A stretch of 64,000 nucleotides of DNA from Sediminispirochaeta bajacaliforniensis DSM 16054 (lineage in GTDB: Bacteria > Spirochaetota > Spirochaetia > DSM-16054 > Sediminispirochaetaceae). The position numbers were made by a program, and so were the translations under genes. The stretch lies in contig NZ_KB899417.1 of assembly GCF_000378205.1 (NCBI RefSeq), positions 102,222 to 166,221 on the forward strand. The letters run 5' to 3'. Below are positions 36,084 through 45,378 of this stretch, piece after piece. The notes below the pieces were generated by a model, which saw nothing but the letters and a program-made list of their open reading frames with translations, searched no databases and was not told the DNA's origin. Each line of letters begins with the position of its first letter. Position 1 is the stretch's first letter.

Positions 36084-36402
36084 ACCACACCCCTTCTATT
36101 ATTTCAGAAGCCCCAGAGGGCTTTGTAATCTTAACGTTGTAATTTATTCGATTTTTTCCTGTTAACTCTGTTTCACATTCAACATCTTCAGCTATTCCAT
36201 CATCCTTCAGCCATGATAAAGCCCTGATTATTTCCTGTTTGACGTCGGTAAGAAGGTCTGCAGTCGTTTTTCCGGTCTGCCGAAGTAGCCACAGATCACT
36301 ACCAAATTCAGGGTCTGCCCACCATCTCCCGCGATCTGTACCAAGTGTCATTTGTACCAATACCGAAATAGACATATAATTTTCAATTGCTACCGTCGCC
36401 AT
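36073..36402 (-). CDS. gp25/GpW-like baseplate protein (Mu gp46)
   Basis: A 109-residue baseplate protein of the T4 gp25/P2 W class. ATG 36402 is supported by GGAGAAGG; the frame upstream (to 36450) lies in the spike gene. It shows DPEFGSDLWLLRQ and a beta-rich C-terminus ending in GVWYGF. It overlaps the preceding gene by 20 nt and the next by 11 nt. Confidence 0.82.
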   Translation of the reverse strand: MATVAIENYMSISVLVQMTLGTDRGRWWADPEFGSDLWLLRQTGKTTADLLTDVKQEIIRALSWLKDDGIAEDVECETELTGKNRINYNVKITKPSGASEIIEGVWYGF

Positions 36403-36940
36403 GTAATACCTTCTCCGAGGCAAGGCCAGAAAAATTTTCCTTATCAACAAGGGATGACAGGACGGTTATTATGTTTGATTTGAATGTTGATCCTCCATCC
36501 CCCGAAGCCACCGCTGCTGTAGAAATGGCATTAATTATTCCATCAATCCTGGCTGTCATTTTATTTAATTGGGTTGTTAGCTCTTCGACCTTAATCACTC
36601 CACCGTATTTGGTTCCATAAAGCTCGACTGATCCAGAGTTCCGGCAAACAATCCAGCCGCCAGTTTTTGTCCAGAGGGCCGAATCATATTCATCTAAGTC
36701 TGGCACCCCATCCTGGTCGACAACAGGCAGCATAACGGGATTACGTACATCTCCACCTTCAAAAAGAAACAGCACTGTGCCCTCTTTTCCTCTGGCAGCA
36801 AAACCATATGGGAATTGCTCTTTCCCTTTAACCGTCCGTCCATAATGTGTTGTGCCCTGAATAATAGCTCCATCACGTCTGGTAATTTGCCCGGCGACAA
36901 CGAGGTTCCGAATTGCTGCAGCAAGGTCTCGTAATCCCAT
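36383..36940 (-). CDS. Baseplate spike protein V-like (Mu gp45)
   Basis: A 185-residue tail spike/baseplate assembly protein. An OB-fold region (residues about 25-90, with FPYGFAARGKEGTVLFLFEGGD) precedes a beta-helical segment (SALWTKTGGWIVCRNSGSVEL) and a helical tail. Forms the membrane-piercing tip. Its ATG follows the stop of the gp44-like gene directly. Confidence 0.85.
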   Translation of the reverse strand: MGLRDLAAAIRNLVVAGQITRRDGAIIQGTTHYGRTVKGKEQFPYGFAARGKEGTVLFLFEGGDVRNPVMLPVVDQDGVPDLDEYDSALWTKTGGWIVCRNSGSVELYGTKYGGVIKVEELTTQLNKMTARIDGIINAISTAAVASGDGGSTFKSNIITVLSSLVDKENFSGLASEKVLHGDGSN

Positions 36941-37944
36941 TAAAGATATGCCTCCCGAGGAACCAACTGAATATCACAGCTCATAGATTTTGCATCAGCT
37001 TTATATTCGATTTGGGATGTTAGTAGATTAGCCTCTATACTTAATGATGGAAGCTTAACTGGGGTTAAAAAATTTGTTTCCCAGAATATCTCTTTACCCG
37101 ATAGATTCCCTAATTTCTTTAATTGGGCAAGAGAGAGCCCCCAGTCAGCTACTGATACAGTGATGCGCCGTTCCCTTCGACGACGTATTTCTGTCTCTGC
37201 CCGTCTGGATAATTGATCTTTCGTAATTGTCTGATCCGTGAGATTTAGGGTCAAAATACGGTTATTCTGACAACTTTTATCATAGGCTGTAACACTATTT
37301 CCATCGGGTCCTTTTATAACATAGGTATGATATTGCTCCGATCCTTTATCGGAATCCTTTATTGATCGTACCGATTGCCCCTCGATGAGTTTAAACCCTT
37401 CCTTTCTGACCCCGCCTGCAACCTCCCAGATATAAAGTCCCCCTGTTTGCGATGACGTGAGAATAAAACCTTGATTATCAGCAGCTTGTATAAGTTTTTG
37501 CCATGGGCTCTCATTCTCCCATGCAAAAGACGAGACCAGCTTCGTAAAATCGCCATTGCTCGTCGGCATGCAGCTGACATCGATGCTGAAACGATCGGCA
37601 ATATACTTCACCACTCCCAACAGGGTTTTGTCTGTAATCTCATCCGACCAGCTACTATCTATGATATCGCGTGCCGCAGATCGTGCAGTAACGACCAGTT
37701 TTTCATCACGAGCTGTATTATCCAAGGATATATCATCGATGAATCCCATAGTGACATTTCGTTTTACCATGGGGTTCGAATAGTAGACGGAAATATGCTG
37801 GTGTTTTTCAACCTTTGATCGTTCACTGGTTGGGAGTTCCACTTCGATATAATGACAAATTTCGTCAAGTGACTTTCGGATGTATACACTTAACCAGTGC
37901 AGATTTGTCCGTTTATTATTCACATAGACATCAACTTTAGACAT
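36940..37944 (-). CDS. Baseplate hub protein (Mu gp44, P2 D-like)
   Basis: A 334-residue hub protein of the phage late control D/Mu gpP class: N-terminal YVNNKRTNLHWLSVYIRKSL, then a barrel-forming domain, and a C-terminal region with RRRRERRITVSVADWG. It overlaps the DNA-circularisation gene by 8 nt and joins the spike gene stop-to-start. Confidence 0.85.
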   Translation of the reverse strand: MSKVDVYVNNKRTNLHWLSVYIRKSLDEICHYIEVELPTSERSKVEKHQHISVYYSNPMVKRNVTMGFIDDISLDNTARDEKLVVTARSAARDIIDSSWSDEITDKTLLGVVKYIADRFSIDVSCMPTSNGDFTKLVSSFAWENESPWQKLIQAADNQGFILTSSQTGGLYIWEVAGGVRKEGFKLIEGQSVRSIKDSDKGSEQYHTYVIKGPDGNSVTAYDKSCQNNRILTLNLTDQTITKDQLSRRAETEIRRRRERRITVSVADWGLSLAQLKKLGNLSGKEIFWETNFLTPVKLPSLSIEANLLTSQIEYKADAKSMSCDIQLVPREAYL

Positions 37945-39241
37945 AAAAAATGCCCCCCGTTATCATGAGCTGGTCATCAATATCGGAGTTTAGCTCTTCA
38001 ACCTTGTCGTAATCGCATCCCAAAAGTTGTGCAACTACCAACATAGGTAGCCCTCCCTGAAGCTGCACGGACCGTTCATTCCAGGTTTCTTTTTCCTGCA
38101 GCTGTTCCATGACGGCGATACGGCTTTCTGTAACCGCCTTGTAAATATTAGGGTCATCTACATTCAGAGAATCTTCCAGATCCATAAACAATGAATACAG
38201 GGCTTTGATTTGGTCTGCCGAAATTGTATCTACGTTTGGCAATGTCGTAGCTGCTCCTACGAATGCAGCATGACGATAAAGGGCAACCATGGCCTGTTTC
38301 GTAGCTGATTCTTTGAAGGTTGACGGAGATAGTTCATTCATTGTCTCACTCTTGGCAGAGATAAATTGCAATGTGGCATTATAGATAGAATCTCCATTTC
38401 CAGAAGATGTTGTCTCGTCGGAAGAAAAGAAGTCTTCAACAGCAGACACATCGCTTATCAATGTCGCAGTAATGGCGGTTATGCAACTGAAAAGTGCACG
38501 AGCAAAATCACCGGGAGCCGTAATTCCTTGTTCTATGAGGCTTATGATATTGAGAGCCTCATTGGTTAGCGAATTCATAGTATTTTGTGCCAACTGAAGA
38601 CGACCAATAATATTCAATAATTTATCTTTGATAGCGGAGAACCCTGTCTCCAAGGCGCTTACTGAAAGATTATCATCGTCGAGAACCGATTCAAACCTGG
38701 CCACGGCTGCATCTTCAAGGTCAGCTATTGCATCATCAAGATTCCCCGATGTATTGTTTTCCTGGCGAGCCCCAGCACTTTGACCGACCCTATCTACTGC
38801 GAGAGTAATTTCACACCCGCCCTGGGCAGACGTTTCTTCCGATATATCCCAAGTATCCATATTAACCGCAAAGCGGCCCCAAAATGGTAAGATCAAATAT
38901 GCCGGTTCATCATCCGATGTTTCGACGCTAAAAGCGGCCGCCAGTTTGTTGCGGTATTGAATATAATTGGTCCCAAGCAAGCGGCCTGATATTTTTATTT
39001 TCTGAGGTAGATAATTTAACGGTTTATTTGACCATCCTCCAAATGCCGAATACTCAGATATATCATTCGATTGACCACCAGAGACATTTGTCTTCACAAG
39101 ATTAAATGCTTCGGGCTCCCCTCCTGGTGGTTGGTAACTTGTTCTCCGTGGAGTCTCCTCACTTCCGTTACTATTTCGCAGGGCCGAGCGCCAATTACCA
39201 GAATAGGGTTCCGGTAGGCTTATATTAAATTCATCGCTCAT
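37937..39241 (-). CDS. DNA circularisation/tail protein N-like (Mu gp43)
   Basis: A 434-residue protein. The N-terminal 140 residues (SGNWRSALRNSNG, ending QGGCEITLAVDRVGQ) match the DNA-circularisation N domain of Mu-like phages; the remainder is largely helical. Position between tape measure and hub is conserved in Mu-like phages. Its ATG overlaps the end of the tape-measure gene by 4 nt. Confidence 0.85.
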   Translation of the reverse strand: MSDEFNISLPEPYSGNWRSALRNSNGSEETPRRTSYQPPGGEPEAFNLVKTNVSGGQSNDISEYSAFGGWSNKPLNYLPQKIKISGRLLGTNYIQYRNKLAAAFSVETSDDEPAYLILPFWGRFAVNMDTWDISEETSAQGGCEITLAVDRVGQSAGARQENNTSGNLDDAIADLEDAAVARFESVLDDDNLSVSALETGFSAIKDKLLNIIGRLQLAQNTMNSLTNEALNIISLIEQGITAPGDFARALFSCITAITATLISDVSAVEDFFSSDETTSSGNGDSIYNATLQFISAKSETMNELSPSTFKESATKQAMVALYRHAAFVGAATTLPNVDTISADQIKALYSLFMDLEDSLNVDDPNIYKAVTESRIAVMEQLQEKETWNERSVQLQGGLPMLVVAQLLGCDYDKVEELNSDIDDQLMITGGIFYV

Positions 39242-41241
39242 TGATTAGCCCTCACAGTACGTGCATTTCCTGTCTCTACCGTTGTCCCGGGGATGGTATT
39301 ACGTCGTGTTTCTACAGATGCTGTTCCCGGTACATCAGCAGAAAACTCTACCTTCAATGATGCCTCGCCTGTCAGTTCAGCTTTTTGTATAGCAGCGGCA
39401 GGAACTCGTGATGGGATGGTTCTGGTTGCCCCACTGCTACGTCTTCTATTTCTGCTCCGTGCCGCCTCAAGAGCTTCTTCCGATACGTAATTGGAGGCAT
39501 AATTTCCAGGAGCGGCAAGCTTCTTGCCCAGTAGACCACCAAGGAGTCCCCCCCCCTTATTACCGCCTTGATATCCAATCATTCCTCCAATCAAGCCTCC
39601 TACAGCAGTGCCCAGAATGGGGATAACCGAGCCAAGGGCTGCGCCAGCTGCCGCTCCTGCAGCTGCTCCGGCAATACCTCCGGCAGAGCTTCCAATAACC
39701 TTTCCTCCTTCCTCATATTTTTCTTCTTTTGTTAACTCTTTATTACGAGCAATCTGGAGGACCCCGAGCACCGCCTGTGGTATCTCTATCGCTGCAGCTG
39801 TGGCGGCAGACAGACCTGCTGTCCTCTTTACCGTTGACAAGAGGCCAGGGGACTGAGTGGTAAGACCAGAGGTCTTCGTCACACTTTCCGTCAGGTTCGA
39901 TTGTGGTTTAACTCCCAAGCCATTCGATCCAAGGTTCGTTACATAGACTGGCATTCCCGTTCCACCGGCTCCTGCTGTCCCAAGGTTTAGTTTTGTTGTC
40001 CCAGCCCTCAGATTCTTGAAATTACTCAAGAGGGTACTGACAGTGGCTAATCCTTTAACGGCAGCAATGGTTCCTATACCAACAGCCATTGAGGTAAAAA
40101 CTTTCTGTATTCGCTCAGGATCTTCTGCAAGCGCATTAAAATGTTCCGTTATCTTTTCAAGCGGTGCGGTCAACTTATTATCGGCGAAGCGATAGAAAGC
40201 GGTTTGGAGATTGTTCAAATTTGACTTAAGAGTAGAAGCTCCTTTGGCTGCATCCTCCATAATAGCCTTTCCGTCGGCCTGAACATCCATAAAACTATTC
40301 AAACTGGATATCACACCGGAGTCCAGATACTCAGCAGTTAGAGAGTTAAAGGCTCGTTTGGATTCTCTACCAAAGATTGTGCCAATGACATCTGTGTTTC
40401 CTTTTGTCATCGTCACAATATCTTTCATAATATCAGTAACGGGGCGGAAATCTCCTTCTAAATCTCGAACACTAACGCCTAATTTCTTCAATTGCTTTTG
40501 CTTTGTAGGATCTCCCAATTCTGCTAGTAAACCTTCAAAGGCGGTTGCAGCTTGCTCTGGAGATCCGGTACCTCTCTGTATAACCTGGAGCGCAGCCCCC
40601 ATTTCTCTAAGTGCCTGGGCGCCACTTCTTCCGGTTGCGGTATAAGCGGTTATCACCCTCGGTCCTAAGGCCGCCAAGTTGGACAGGGTAAAGGCCCCCA
40701 TTTTCCCCTGAGCGGTAAGCAGATCAAGAGACTTAAAAGCATCATCGGCCCCAAGTCCCATTTTCTGAAACTCAGCAAACAACCCCCCAATAGCCTCACC
40801 AGAAGCGCCAGTAGCCTGCATGGCAAGGCCCATACTGCGAAGATTTTCTTCAGCAAAAGACATATCTCCAGTGCGTTCAATTATCTGGCCAACAGCTCCT
40901 GTCATAGAATCAAGATTGATTTTTACATTCTTATCCTGGGCTATGTCCCACAGCTTTTGTTTCAACTGATCGATTTTATCTGCCGAAATATTGGACTGAA
41001 TGCCAAGCCTGGTCATTTGGTCCTGGATATCGATAACTTTATTGACCGCCACACCGGCGCTAAGAGAAACTCCGAGCGTTCCAATCTTCGTCATGGTTCC
41101 GGACAAAAGCCCATCAACCTTTCCCATGGCACCGGAAACTTTGGAGCCGAAGGCTTGAGCTTCGGCCCCTGCTTTTTTTATTCCCGATGAAAAACCACCT
41201 CTCAAAGAAAGATCAACGCCAGCGCGTATTGTATTACTCAT
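39238..41241 (-). CDS. Tail tape-measure protein
   Basis: A 667-residue TP901-type tape measure that sets tail length. N-terminal helical core (LSLRGGFSSGIKKAGAEAQA; RGTGSPEQAATAFEGLLAEL) and a Gly/Ala-rich membrane-like segment around residues 520-580 (IGSSAGGIAGAAAGAAAGAA) that may insert into the host membrane. Fairly short, so the tail should be short for a myovirus. The ATG at 41241 overlaps the stop of the small chaperone frame by 8 nt; a GTG one codon earlier is possible. Confidence 0.88.
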   Translation of the reverse strand: MSNTIRAGVDLSLRGGFSSGIKKAGAEAQAFGSKVSGAMGKVDGLLSGTMTKIGTLGVSLSAGVAVNKVIDIQDQMTRLGIQSNISADKIDQLKQKLWDIAQDKNVKINLDSMTGAVGQIIERTGDMSFAEENLRSMGLAMQATGASGEAIGGLFAEFQKMGLGADDAFKSLDLLTAQGKMGAFTLSNLAALGPRVITAYTATGRSGAQALREMGAALQVIQRGTGSPEQAATAFEGLLAELGDPTKQKQLKKLGVSVRDLEGDFRPVTDIMKDIVTMTKGNTDVIGTIFGRESKRAFNSLTAEYLDSGVISSLNSFMDVQADGKAIMEDAAKGASTLKSNLNNLQTAFYRFADNKLTAPLEKITEHFNALAEDPERIQKVFTSMAVGIGTIAAVKGLATVSTLLSNFKNLRAGTTKLNLGTAGAGGTGMPVYVTNLGSNGLGVKPQSNLTESVTKTSGLTTQSPGLLSTVKRTAGLSAATAAAIEIPQAVLGVLQIARNKELTKEEKYEEGGKVIGSSAGGIAGAAAGAAAGAALGSVIPILGTAVGGLIGGMIGYQGGNKGGGLLGGLLGKKLAAPGNYASNYVSEEALEAARSRNRRRSSGATRTIPSRVPAAAIQKAELTGEASLKVEFSADVPGTASVETRRNTIPGTTVETGNARTVRANQ

Positions 41242-41443
41242 CACTCAACCCATGTGTTTTCCGGTAAAGATCAATCGCATCATCTTGCCAGGCCGTTAAT
41301 TCTGCCCAGCCCATATCTTTTAGATCATCAAGTGAGATACCATGCAGCAAGTACATGATATCAACACAGGTAATGCGGACAATTGCCGCTAATCTTCCGA
41401 CGGTAAGCCCCTCTTTACCGTCGGTTTGGAAGGGTCGCTCTTG
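41234..41443 (-). CDS. Second tail-assembly chaperone frame (likely frameshift product)
   Basis: A 69-codon frame open in -1 relative to the gp41-like gene, with no good own start (an internal ATG at 41356 would give 40 residues). It encodes GKEGLTVGRLAAIVRITCVD then HGISLDDLKDMGWAELTAW and a charged end, resembling the E'/gp41' extension of P2- and Mu-like phages. Its stop overlaps the tape-measure start, which supports translation. A -1 shift would fuse it to the upstream chaperone between about 41443 and 41388. I see no canonical slippery heptamer; CCCTTCC and GTAAAG are the best candidates. Confidence 0.6.
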   Translation of the reverse strand, partial: QERPFQTDGKEGLTVGRLAAIVRITCVDIMYLLHGISLDDLKDMGWAELTAWQDDAIDLYRKTHGLSDE

Positions 41444-41721
41444 TCATCCTCAGGTTCATTTTCATTTTGGGGAATGATGAACCTTGAATAGATTTCATTG
41501 GCCATCTGCCTGACATGGGCATAATCTTCAGGTGTTAATTCTCTAAGCAGCTCCACACTCTCCGATGTTAAAGAGGAGACCAATTGGAGCATTTGAGCGA
41601 CAGTGCCATCCCTCTGGGTATCCATTCCCAGTAGGTGCCTAACCTTAGGTTCGTCGGTAAAATTAAGCTCTTTAACGGAGCGTTCGCCACGACTTACCGG
41701 AGTCTGTAATCTGTATATCAT
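41389..41721 (-). CDS. Tail assembly chaperone E-like (Mu gp41)
   Basis: A 110-residue protein of the Mu gp41/P2 E chaperone class, binding the tape measure while the tail tube polymerises. It starts MIYRLQTPVSRGERSVKELN, a family-typical beginning; 41721 is preferred over the longer frame, which overlaps the tube gene. The C-terminus is acidic and linker-like, as expected upstream of a frameshift. Confidence 0.75.
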   Translation of the reverse strand: MIYRLQTPVSRGERSVKELNFTDEPKVRHLLGMDTQRDGTVAQMLQLVSSLTSESVELLRELTPEDYAHVRQMANEIYSRFIIPQNENEPEDDKSDPSKPTVKRGLPSED

Positions 41722-41734
41722 TTTGGTATCCGTC

Positions 41735-42085
41735 CTAAAGCTTTTCGCTTTTTCCGCTGTTATAGGTAACACTCATTTCACCATCCCCAAGTTCAACGGC
41801 GTCGACTACCCAGGCTCTTGGCATCATGTGTTGATTTCCGTCATCCAGGTAGATGGTAACCGAGTCATCACTGATATCTTTGAACTCGGAAACATCCATG
41901 ATCGCCTGCAGTTTTATCTTTAGCTCCGCAGCCTGAGGGGTTTCGAGATATCCAAAGTTCTCATGGACTTCAGCATCTTTGGTTTCCCGCTTATAAGATG
42001 ACGGACGAAATGAATGACCTCCGGCAACCAGAGGCAATTCTCCAAGCGTTGATGATACAACTCGTTTAACCTTTGCTAATCTCAT
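41735..42085 (-). CDS. Tail tube protein (Mu gpM-like)
   Basis: A 116-residue tail tube subunit of the Mu M family: MRLAKVKRVVSSTLGELPLV, then HSFRPSSYKRETKDAEVHE and a beta-rich body. It follows the sheath gene after 14 nt, the order of all Mu-like contractile tails. Confidence 0.85.
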   Translation of the reverse strand: MRLAKVKRVVSSTLGELPLVAGGHSFRPSSYKRETKDAEVHENFGYLETPQAAELKIKLQAIMDVSEFKDISDDSVTIYLDDGNQHMMPRAWVVDAVELGDGEMSVTYNSGKSEKL

Positions 42086-42099
42086 ACATGCTCCTCCGA

Positions 42100-43578
42100 T
42101 TAATCGAACTGAGTTAGACCAGCCCCAATATAGAACTGACCGATTAGGGTTGGTTTGTGCTGATAATTCAGCCGTGTTTTACTGTCAGAATCAATTTCGA
42201 CAATGATGCTGTCCTTGTAGCTCGCCAGGTCCTGACACCATTGTTTTTCCTGGATGAAAACCTGCTGGTACATTTCGACCAAGAATGCTTTCCAGATATC
42301 AGCAGTCATCACCTTGGCACCGGAACCAAAGTTCTCGTTTGTTGCTGCGAGTTTCCATTTCTTATATCTGGTCCGTGCTTCTGCATTGATTTCAGCTCTG
42401 ACCCGTGAGATCGTTTCCGTTATTTGGACATCAAGATAGCTGGTATTACGGTTACCATCTGAATCCGCGTTATAACTGGTAACAGCTCGTTCAACCAAAA
42501 CTGTCCCAGTGGAATCAACACGATAGGTAGCAATACCTGCACTCAAGAGGGCTTCCCGGGCGTTGGCATTCCGTTGTGCTATGGAAACAAGACCATCGAT
42601 TTCCGTGTCATATGTATTGGCCGCAGGATCATCAGCAAGCCTTCTGATCAGCGGAGCCGCAAACCGAGCGGCCCAAACTGCCGGTGTCTGGAAATTGTTG
42701 CCCCTAGGAACCAAGACAATATGGGGGCTATTGATGCTGGATGCCTGGGCAATCATGCTGCCGGTGGTATTGTCATCACCGTCTTCGCCAGATAGAGCAA
42801 GGAACATCCTGCCGTCGCATTGGCGTGGGCCGCTGTAACGGCTTTTCAGTTCGGCGGAAAAAAGTACGATATTAGCCGCATCCGCAAGATCGGTAATAAT
42901 GTAATGGTACTTCGTCTCTCCCATGGCCGCCAAGGCGGCGGTAATATCAGGGTTTCCAGATCCGACAGTGACAGTTGCCAACCCTGCAGCAATACCGGCT
43001 GGATCGGATTCCCCATATAATCCAGCCTCCACCGTCATCAAATTACCGTTTTCCCCCTTGGCCAGAGCTACCAGCAATACTTGCGCCGTATTCTCCGCAT
43101 TAATCTCCGCTTCCAGTTCCATGTCGCGGACGGAATTAATAGATGCCACAAAAGCTGCTGCAAGGTCGTCAAGAGTATCCCCAGATGATACAGCCATGGA
43201 AACCTTTATCCCATTAACATACCGAACAAAGGTTCCGTCCTTTATCGGAGATGCAGTAAACGTATATGACTTTACTGCCGCCGTACCTGCGGCCGCCTCA
43301 TTTAGAGGAAGAGCATACAATTTCTCCGTTTTGTTCAGGTCCATGAAGTTCATAGCCATCACGGCAGCAGGGTAACCTTCTTCCAAAAGGTTGCGGGCTT
43401 TTGCATCACCGGAAATAGCGACAACCTTATTTGCTTCAGCGGTTCCTCCTGAGCCTTTTATACCAATAACCAGCACTTTCTTTTCCTCACCGGTGGAACC
43501 AGCCAGCGAATTATCGATCTCCTGATACTGGCCCGGGACCAGCAACTCATCAGGAATCTGGGTAAATTCAATAGACAT
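42100..43578 (-). CDS. Contractile tail sheath protein (Mu gpL-like)
   Basis: A 492-residue sheath subunit. The N-terminus (EFTQIPDELLVPGQYQEIDN) and later segments HIVLVPRGNNFQTPAVWAAR and DYDS/ SYLDVQITETISRVRAE-type region match Mu L sheath proteins. The C-terminal KTRLNYQHKPTLIGQFYIGAG completes the conserved sheath core. It shows that the phage is a myovirus. Confidence 0.88.
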   Translation of the reverse strand: MSIEFTQIPDELLVPGQYQEIDNSLAGSTGEEKKVLVIGIKGSGGTAEANKVVAISGDAKARNLLEEGYPAAVMAMNFMDLNKTEKLYALPLNEAAAGTAAVKSYTFTASPIKDGTFVRYVNGIKVSMAVSSGDTLDDLAAAFVASINSVRDMELEAEINAENTAQVLLVALAKGENGNLMTVEAGLYGESDPAGIAAGLATVTVGSGNPDITAALAAMGETKYHYIITDLADAANIVLFSAELKSRYSGPRQCDGRMFLALSGEDGDDNTTGSMIAQASSINSPHIVLVPRGNNFQTPAVWAARFAAPLIRRLADDPAANTYDTEIDGLVSIAQRNANAREALLSAGIATYRVDSTGTVLVERAVTSYNADSDGNRNTSYLDVQITETISRVRAEINAEARTRYKKWKLAATNENFGSGAKVMTADIWKAFLVEMYQQVFIQEKQWCQDLASYKDSIIVEIDSDSKTRLNYQHKPTLIGQFYIGAGLTQFD

Positions 43579-43589
43579 GCTCTATCTCC

Positions 43590-44114
43590 TTACAATGTTA
43601 TCGATTCATGTGTCGAATCTGTACCGACATTCGTATCTGCATCGTAGCCAGTAAAATCCTCAAGATCATCAGACAGTAAGATTCCTCCGATGATCCCCCT
43701 CCGTATCATCCATTCCCAGCTCACCGCCCAGAGAGAGATATTCAGACTACCGGTAGAGGCGCTATAGAGATTTTTCGCATTAATATTTTTTCCTCCGCCT
43801 ATACTCCAATCTGCATCAAGAGCTTCTAATGCTGGCAGCAGAGTAGATAAAACCTTGAGGGTATCATCAAAAAGTTTGTCTTGTGTGCTGGCTCTGACAA
43901 TAATAAACGTGGAGAAGTTCAGGACACCATTGTCCCAATCAATATCCATCAAACTGCTCAGTATAGCCGGTGCCTTGACTGCTATGCGCTTCAGTTCTTC
44001 CAGGTCAAAGACACCGGGATGGGCCTCGACCTTCAGTTTTTTGTTATCCTGGAAAAGATTCTTTAGAGTATTTACCGCGGTATCTCGAATATCTGCGAAT
44101 GTTACAAAGCTCAT
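43590..44114 (-). CDS. Mu gp37-like tail terminator protein (DUF1834)
   Basis: A 174-residue protein of the DUF1834 family (Mu gp37), thought to cap the tail before head joining. N-terminal FADIRDTAVNTLKNLFQDN and central FSTFIIVRASTQDKLFDDTL are typical. It overlaps the virion morphogenesis gene by 4 nt. Confidence 0.8.
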   Translation of the reverse strand: MSFVTFADIRDTAVNTLKNLFQDNKKLKVEAHPGVFDLEELKRIAVKAPAILSSLMDIDWDNGVLNFSTFIIVRASTQDKLFDDTLKVLSTLLPALEALDADWSIGGGKNINAKNLYSASTGSLNISLWAVSWEWMIRRGIIGGILLSDDLEDFTGYDADTNVGTDSTHESITL

Positions 44115-44575
44115 GATGCGGCCTCGATGATCCTCTGTTCTATAAAGTCTTCCAGAATGCCAAGCAAATCGGTTTCATCCTGGGGCCCAATGCCTACGAA
44201 CTGCCGGGCCGAAGTTTTATTCTCGTATCCGAAATTTTGCCGGGCAGCATAGATCTTTGTTGCTCCCGCCAGAACGTTCCAGCTTCCAACCTGGGATTCG
44301 ATAGTATCTCGTAGTTCGCCTGAAACAACCAATTGAGGACGGGCATATGGAAACTTTTCTGCAAGATACGACTGGTATCGCTCATTTAACGCTTTCCATG
44401 GTGTTCCATCGGGTGCTTTTTTGGTTTCAAATCGCTCCACTGTTTGAGCTTCAAGTTCCGTTCCCAAGGCCATTAACAGAGCGCGCCGATTTCCTCCGTC
44501 AAGGTTCAGGCTCGACAATCGGTCTGCAAGTTTTTCAATATCCCTAACATCGAAAGATACGGCAGCGGCAGCCAT
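44111..44575 (-). CDS. Virion morphogenesis protein G-like (Mu gp31)
   Basis: A 154-residue tail-completion protein (phage_tail_S/Mu G family): WKALNERYQSYLAEKF, LVVSGELRDTIESQ and FGYENKTSARQFVGIG. ATG 44575 has GGAGAGC upstream and overlaps the stop of the gp36-like gene by one base. In Mu, gene G precedes the protease I; here it lies after gp36, a rearranged order. Confidence 0.82.
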   Translation of the reverse strand: MAAAAVSFDVRDIEKLADRLSSLNLDGGNRRALLMALGTELEAQTVERFETKKAPDGTPWKALNERYQSYLAEKFPYARPQLVVSGELRDTIESQVGSWNVLAGATKIYAARQNFGYENKTSARQFVGIGPQDETDLLGILEDFIEQRIIEAAS

Positions 44576-45015
44576 CAGATGAGCTCTCCTTTTTTCCAAT
44601 AGCGAGTATCGGGGATGTTCTCTTCCTCCGATGGCTCGACAATACTGGCATCCTGATAATCAGGGCCAGCAAGGCCGCCTTGATGTTCTCGGTCAATAGT
44701 TTCCAAAAGCTTCAGATTGCTTTTATAGTGTTCCCGTTCATCCTCGCTTGATGATACGGTATCATGGAGACGGTACAGAGCCAAATCGACACAGATCCCA
44801 TATAGGGTGTCAGCAAACTGGGCGGGAAGCGGCAATGTAACTTCTCCAGTCTCCTCGTCAAGGAGCCAGGGGAGGTGGGTCACAATAATACCGGTAGCCT
44901 CACGTAAGGCCAGATCGATCCTCGCTTCTGCCAGTGTTTCTCCGTCACTGGAAAACGGAAGGGAATCGGGAGGAATGCGACTTCCAAGCTCTTCCACGCT
45001 CAGTATGGGGATCAC
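44575..45015 (-). CDS. Mu gp36-like head-tail connector (DUF1320)
   Basis: A 146-residue protein of the DUF1320/gp36 family, located behind the major head gene, as in Mu. Features: LALREATGIIVTHLPWLLDE and CVDLALYRLHDTV. Predicted role: head completion or connector. Overlaps the gp35-like gene by 4 nt. Confidence 0.8.
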   Translation of the reverse strand: MIPILSVEELGSRIPPDSLPFSSDGETLAEARIDLALREATGIIVTHLPWLLDEETGEVTLPLPAQFADTLYGICVDLALYRLHDTVSSSEDEREHYKSNLKLLETIDREHQGGLAGPDYQDASIVEPSEEENIPDTRYWKKGELI

Positions 45016-45311
45016 TTCTTTTTCACCTCAACCCAGATATCTTTTTTCAGTTTCTCATACTGATCTTGTGTGACCTGTTCTTCCCTGGCTTTTTTCCTGA
45101 GAACAAGGCCTGCCCGACGATAGGTTTCATTCTTTGTCTTGTGACTGACCACGATGGTGATCAATTCGTTAGCCACATTTGCACCCTCTGCCGCAGAATT
45201 TTTCTCCTCTATTTTCGCAGTATTGGCATCCTTTCCCTGTTCAGTATTCTCAGTGTCACCTTTTGAAGCTGCTGCGGTAGTCTTCTCCTCACTATCTTTG
45301 TTTTTTGCCAT
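45012..45311 (-). CDS. Mu gp35-like structural accessory protein
   Basis: A 99-residue protein: a low-complexity Lys/Glu/Ala-rich N-terminal half (disordered) followed by a compact domain YRRAGLVLRKKAREEQVTQD ending in VEVKKK, as in FluMu/Mu gp35. AAAGGAG precedes the ATG at 45311. Exact function unknown; position after the major head gene suggests a head decoration or DNA-contact role. Confidence 0.7.
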   Translation of the reverse strand: MAKNKDSEEKTTAAASKGDTENTEQGKDANTAKIEEKNSAAEGANVANELITIVVSHKTKNETYRRAGLVLRKKAREEQVTQDQYEKLKKDIWVEVKKK

Positions 45312-45330
45312 GGTATCTCCTTTTGTCATC

Positions 45331-45358
45331 GATACCGCGGGCTCATCACCCGCGGATC
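45331..45358 (-). promoter_or_regulatory. Hairpin behind the major head gene
   Basis: Stem CCGCGGG / CCCGCGG (7-nt loop), extended by GAT / ATC with one bulged base, in the gap between the major head and gp35-like genes. There is no U-run, so it more likely stabilises the head-protein mRNA or causes partial attenuation. Confidence 0.55.
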
Positions 45359-45378
45359 AATGCAATATGATTTTTTCT

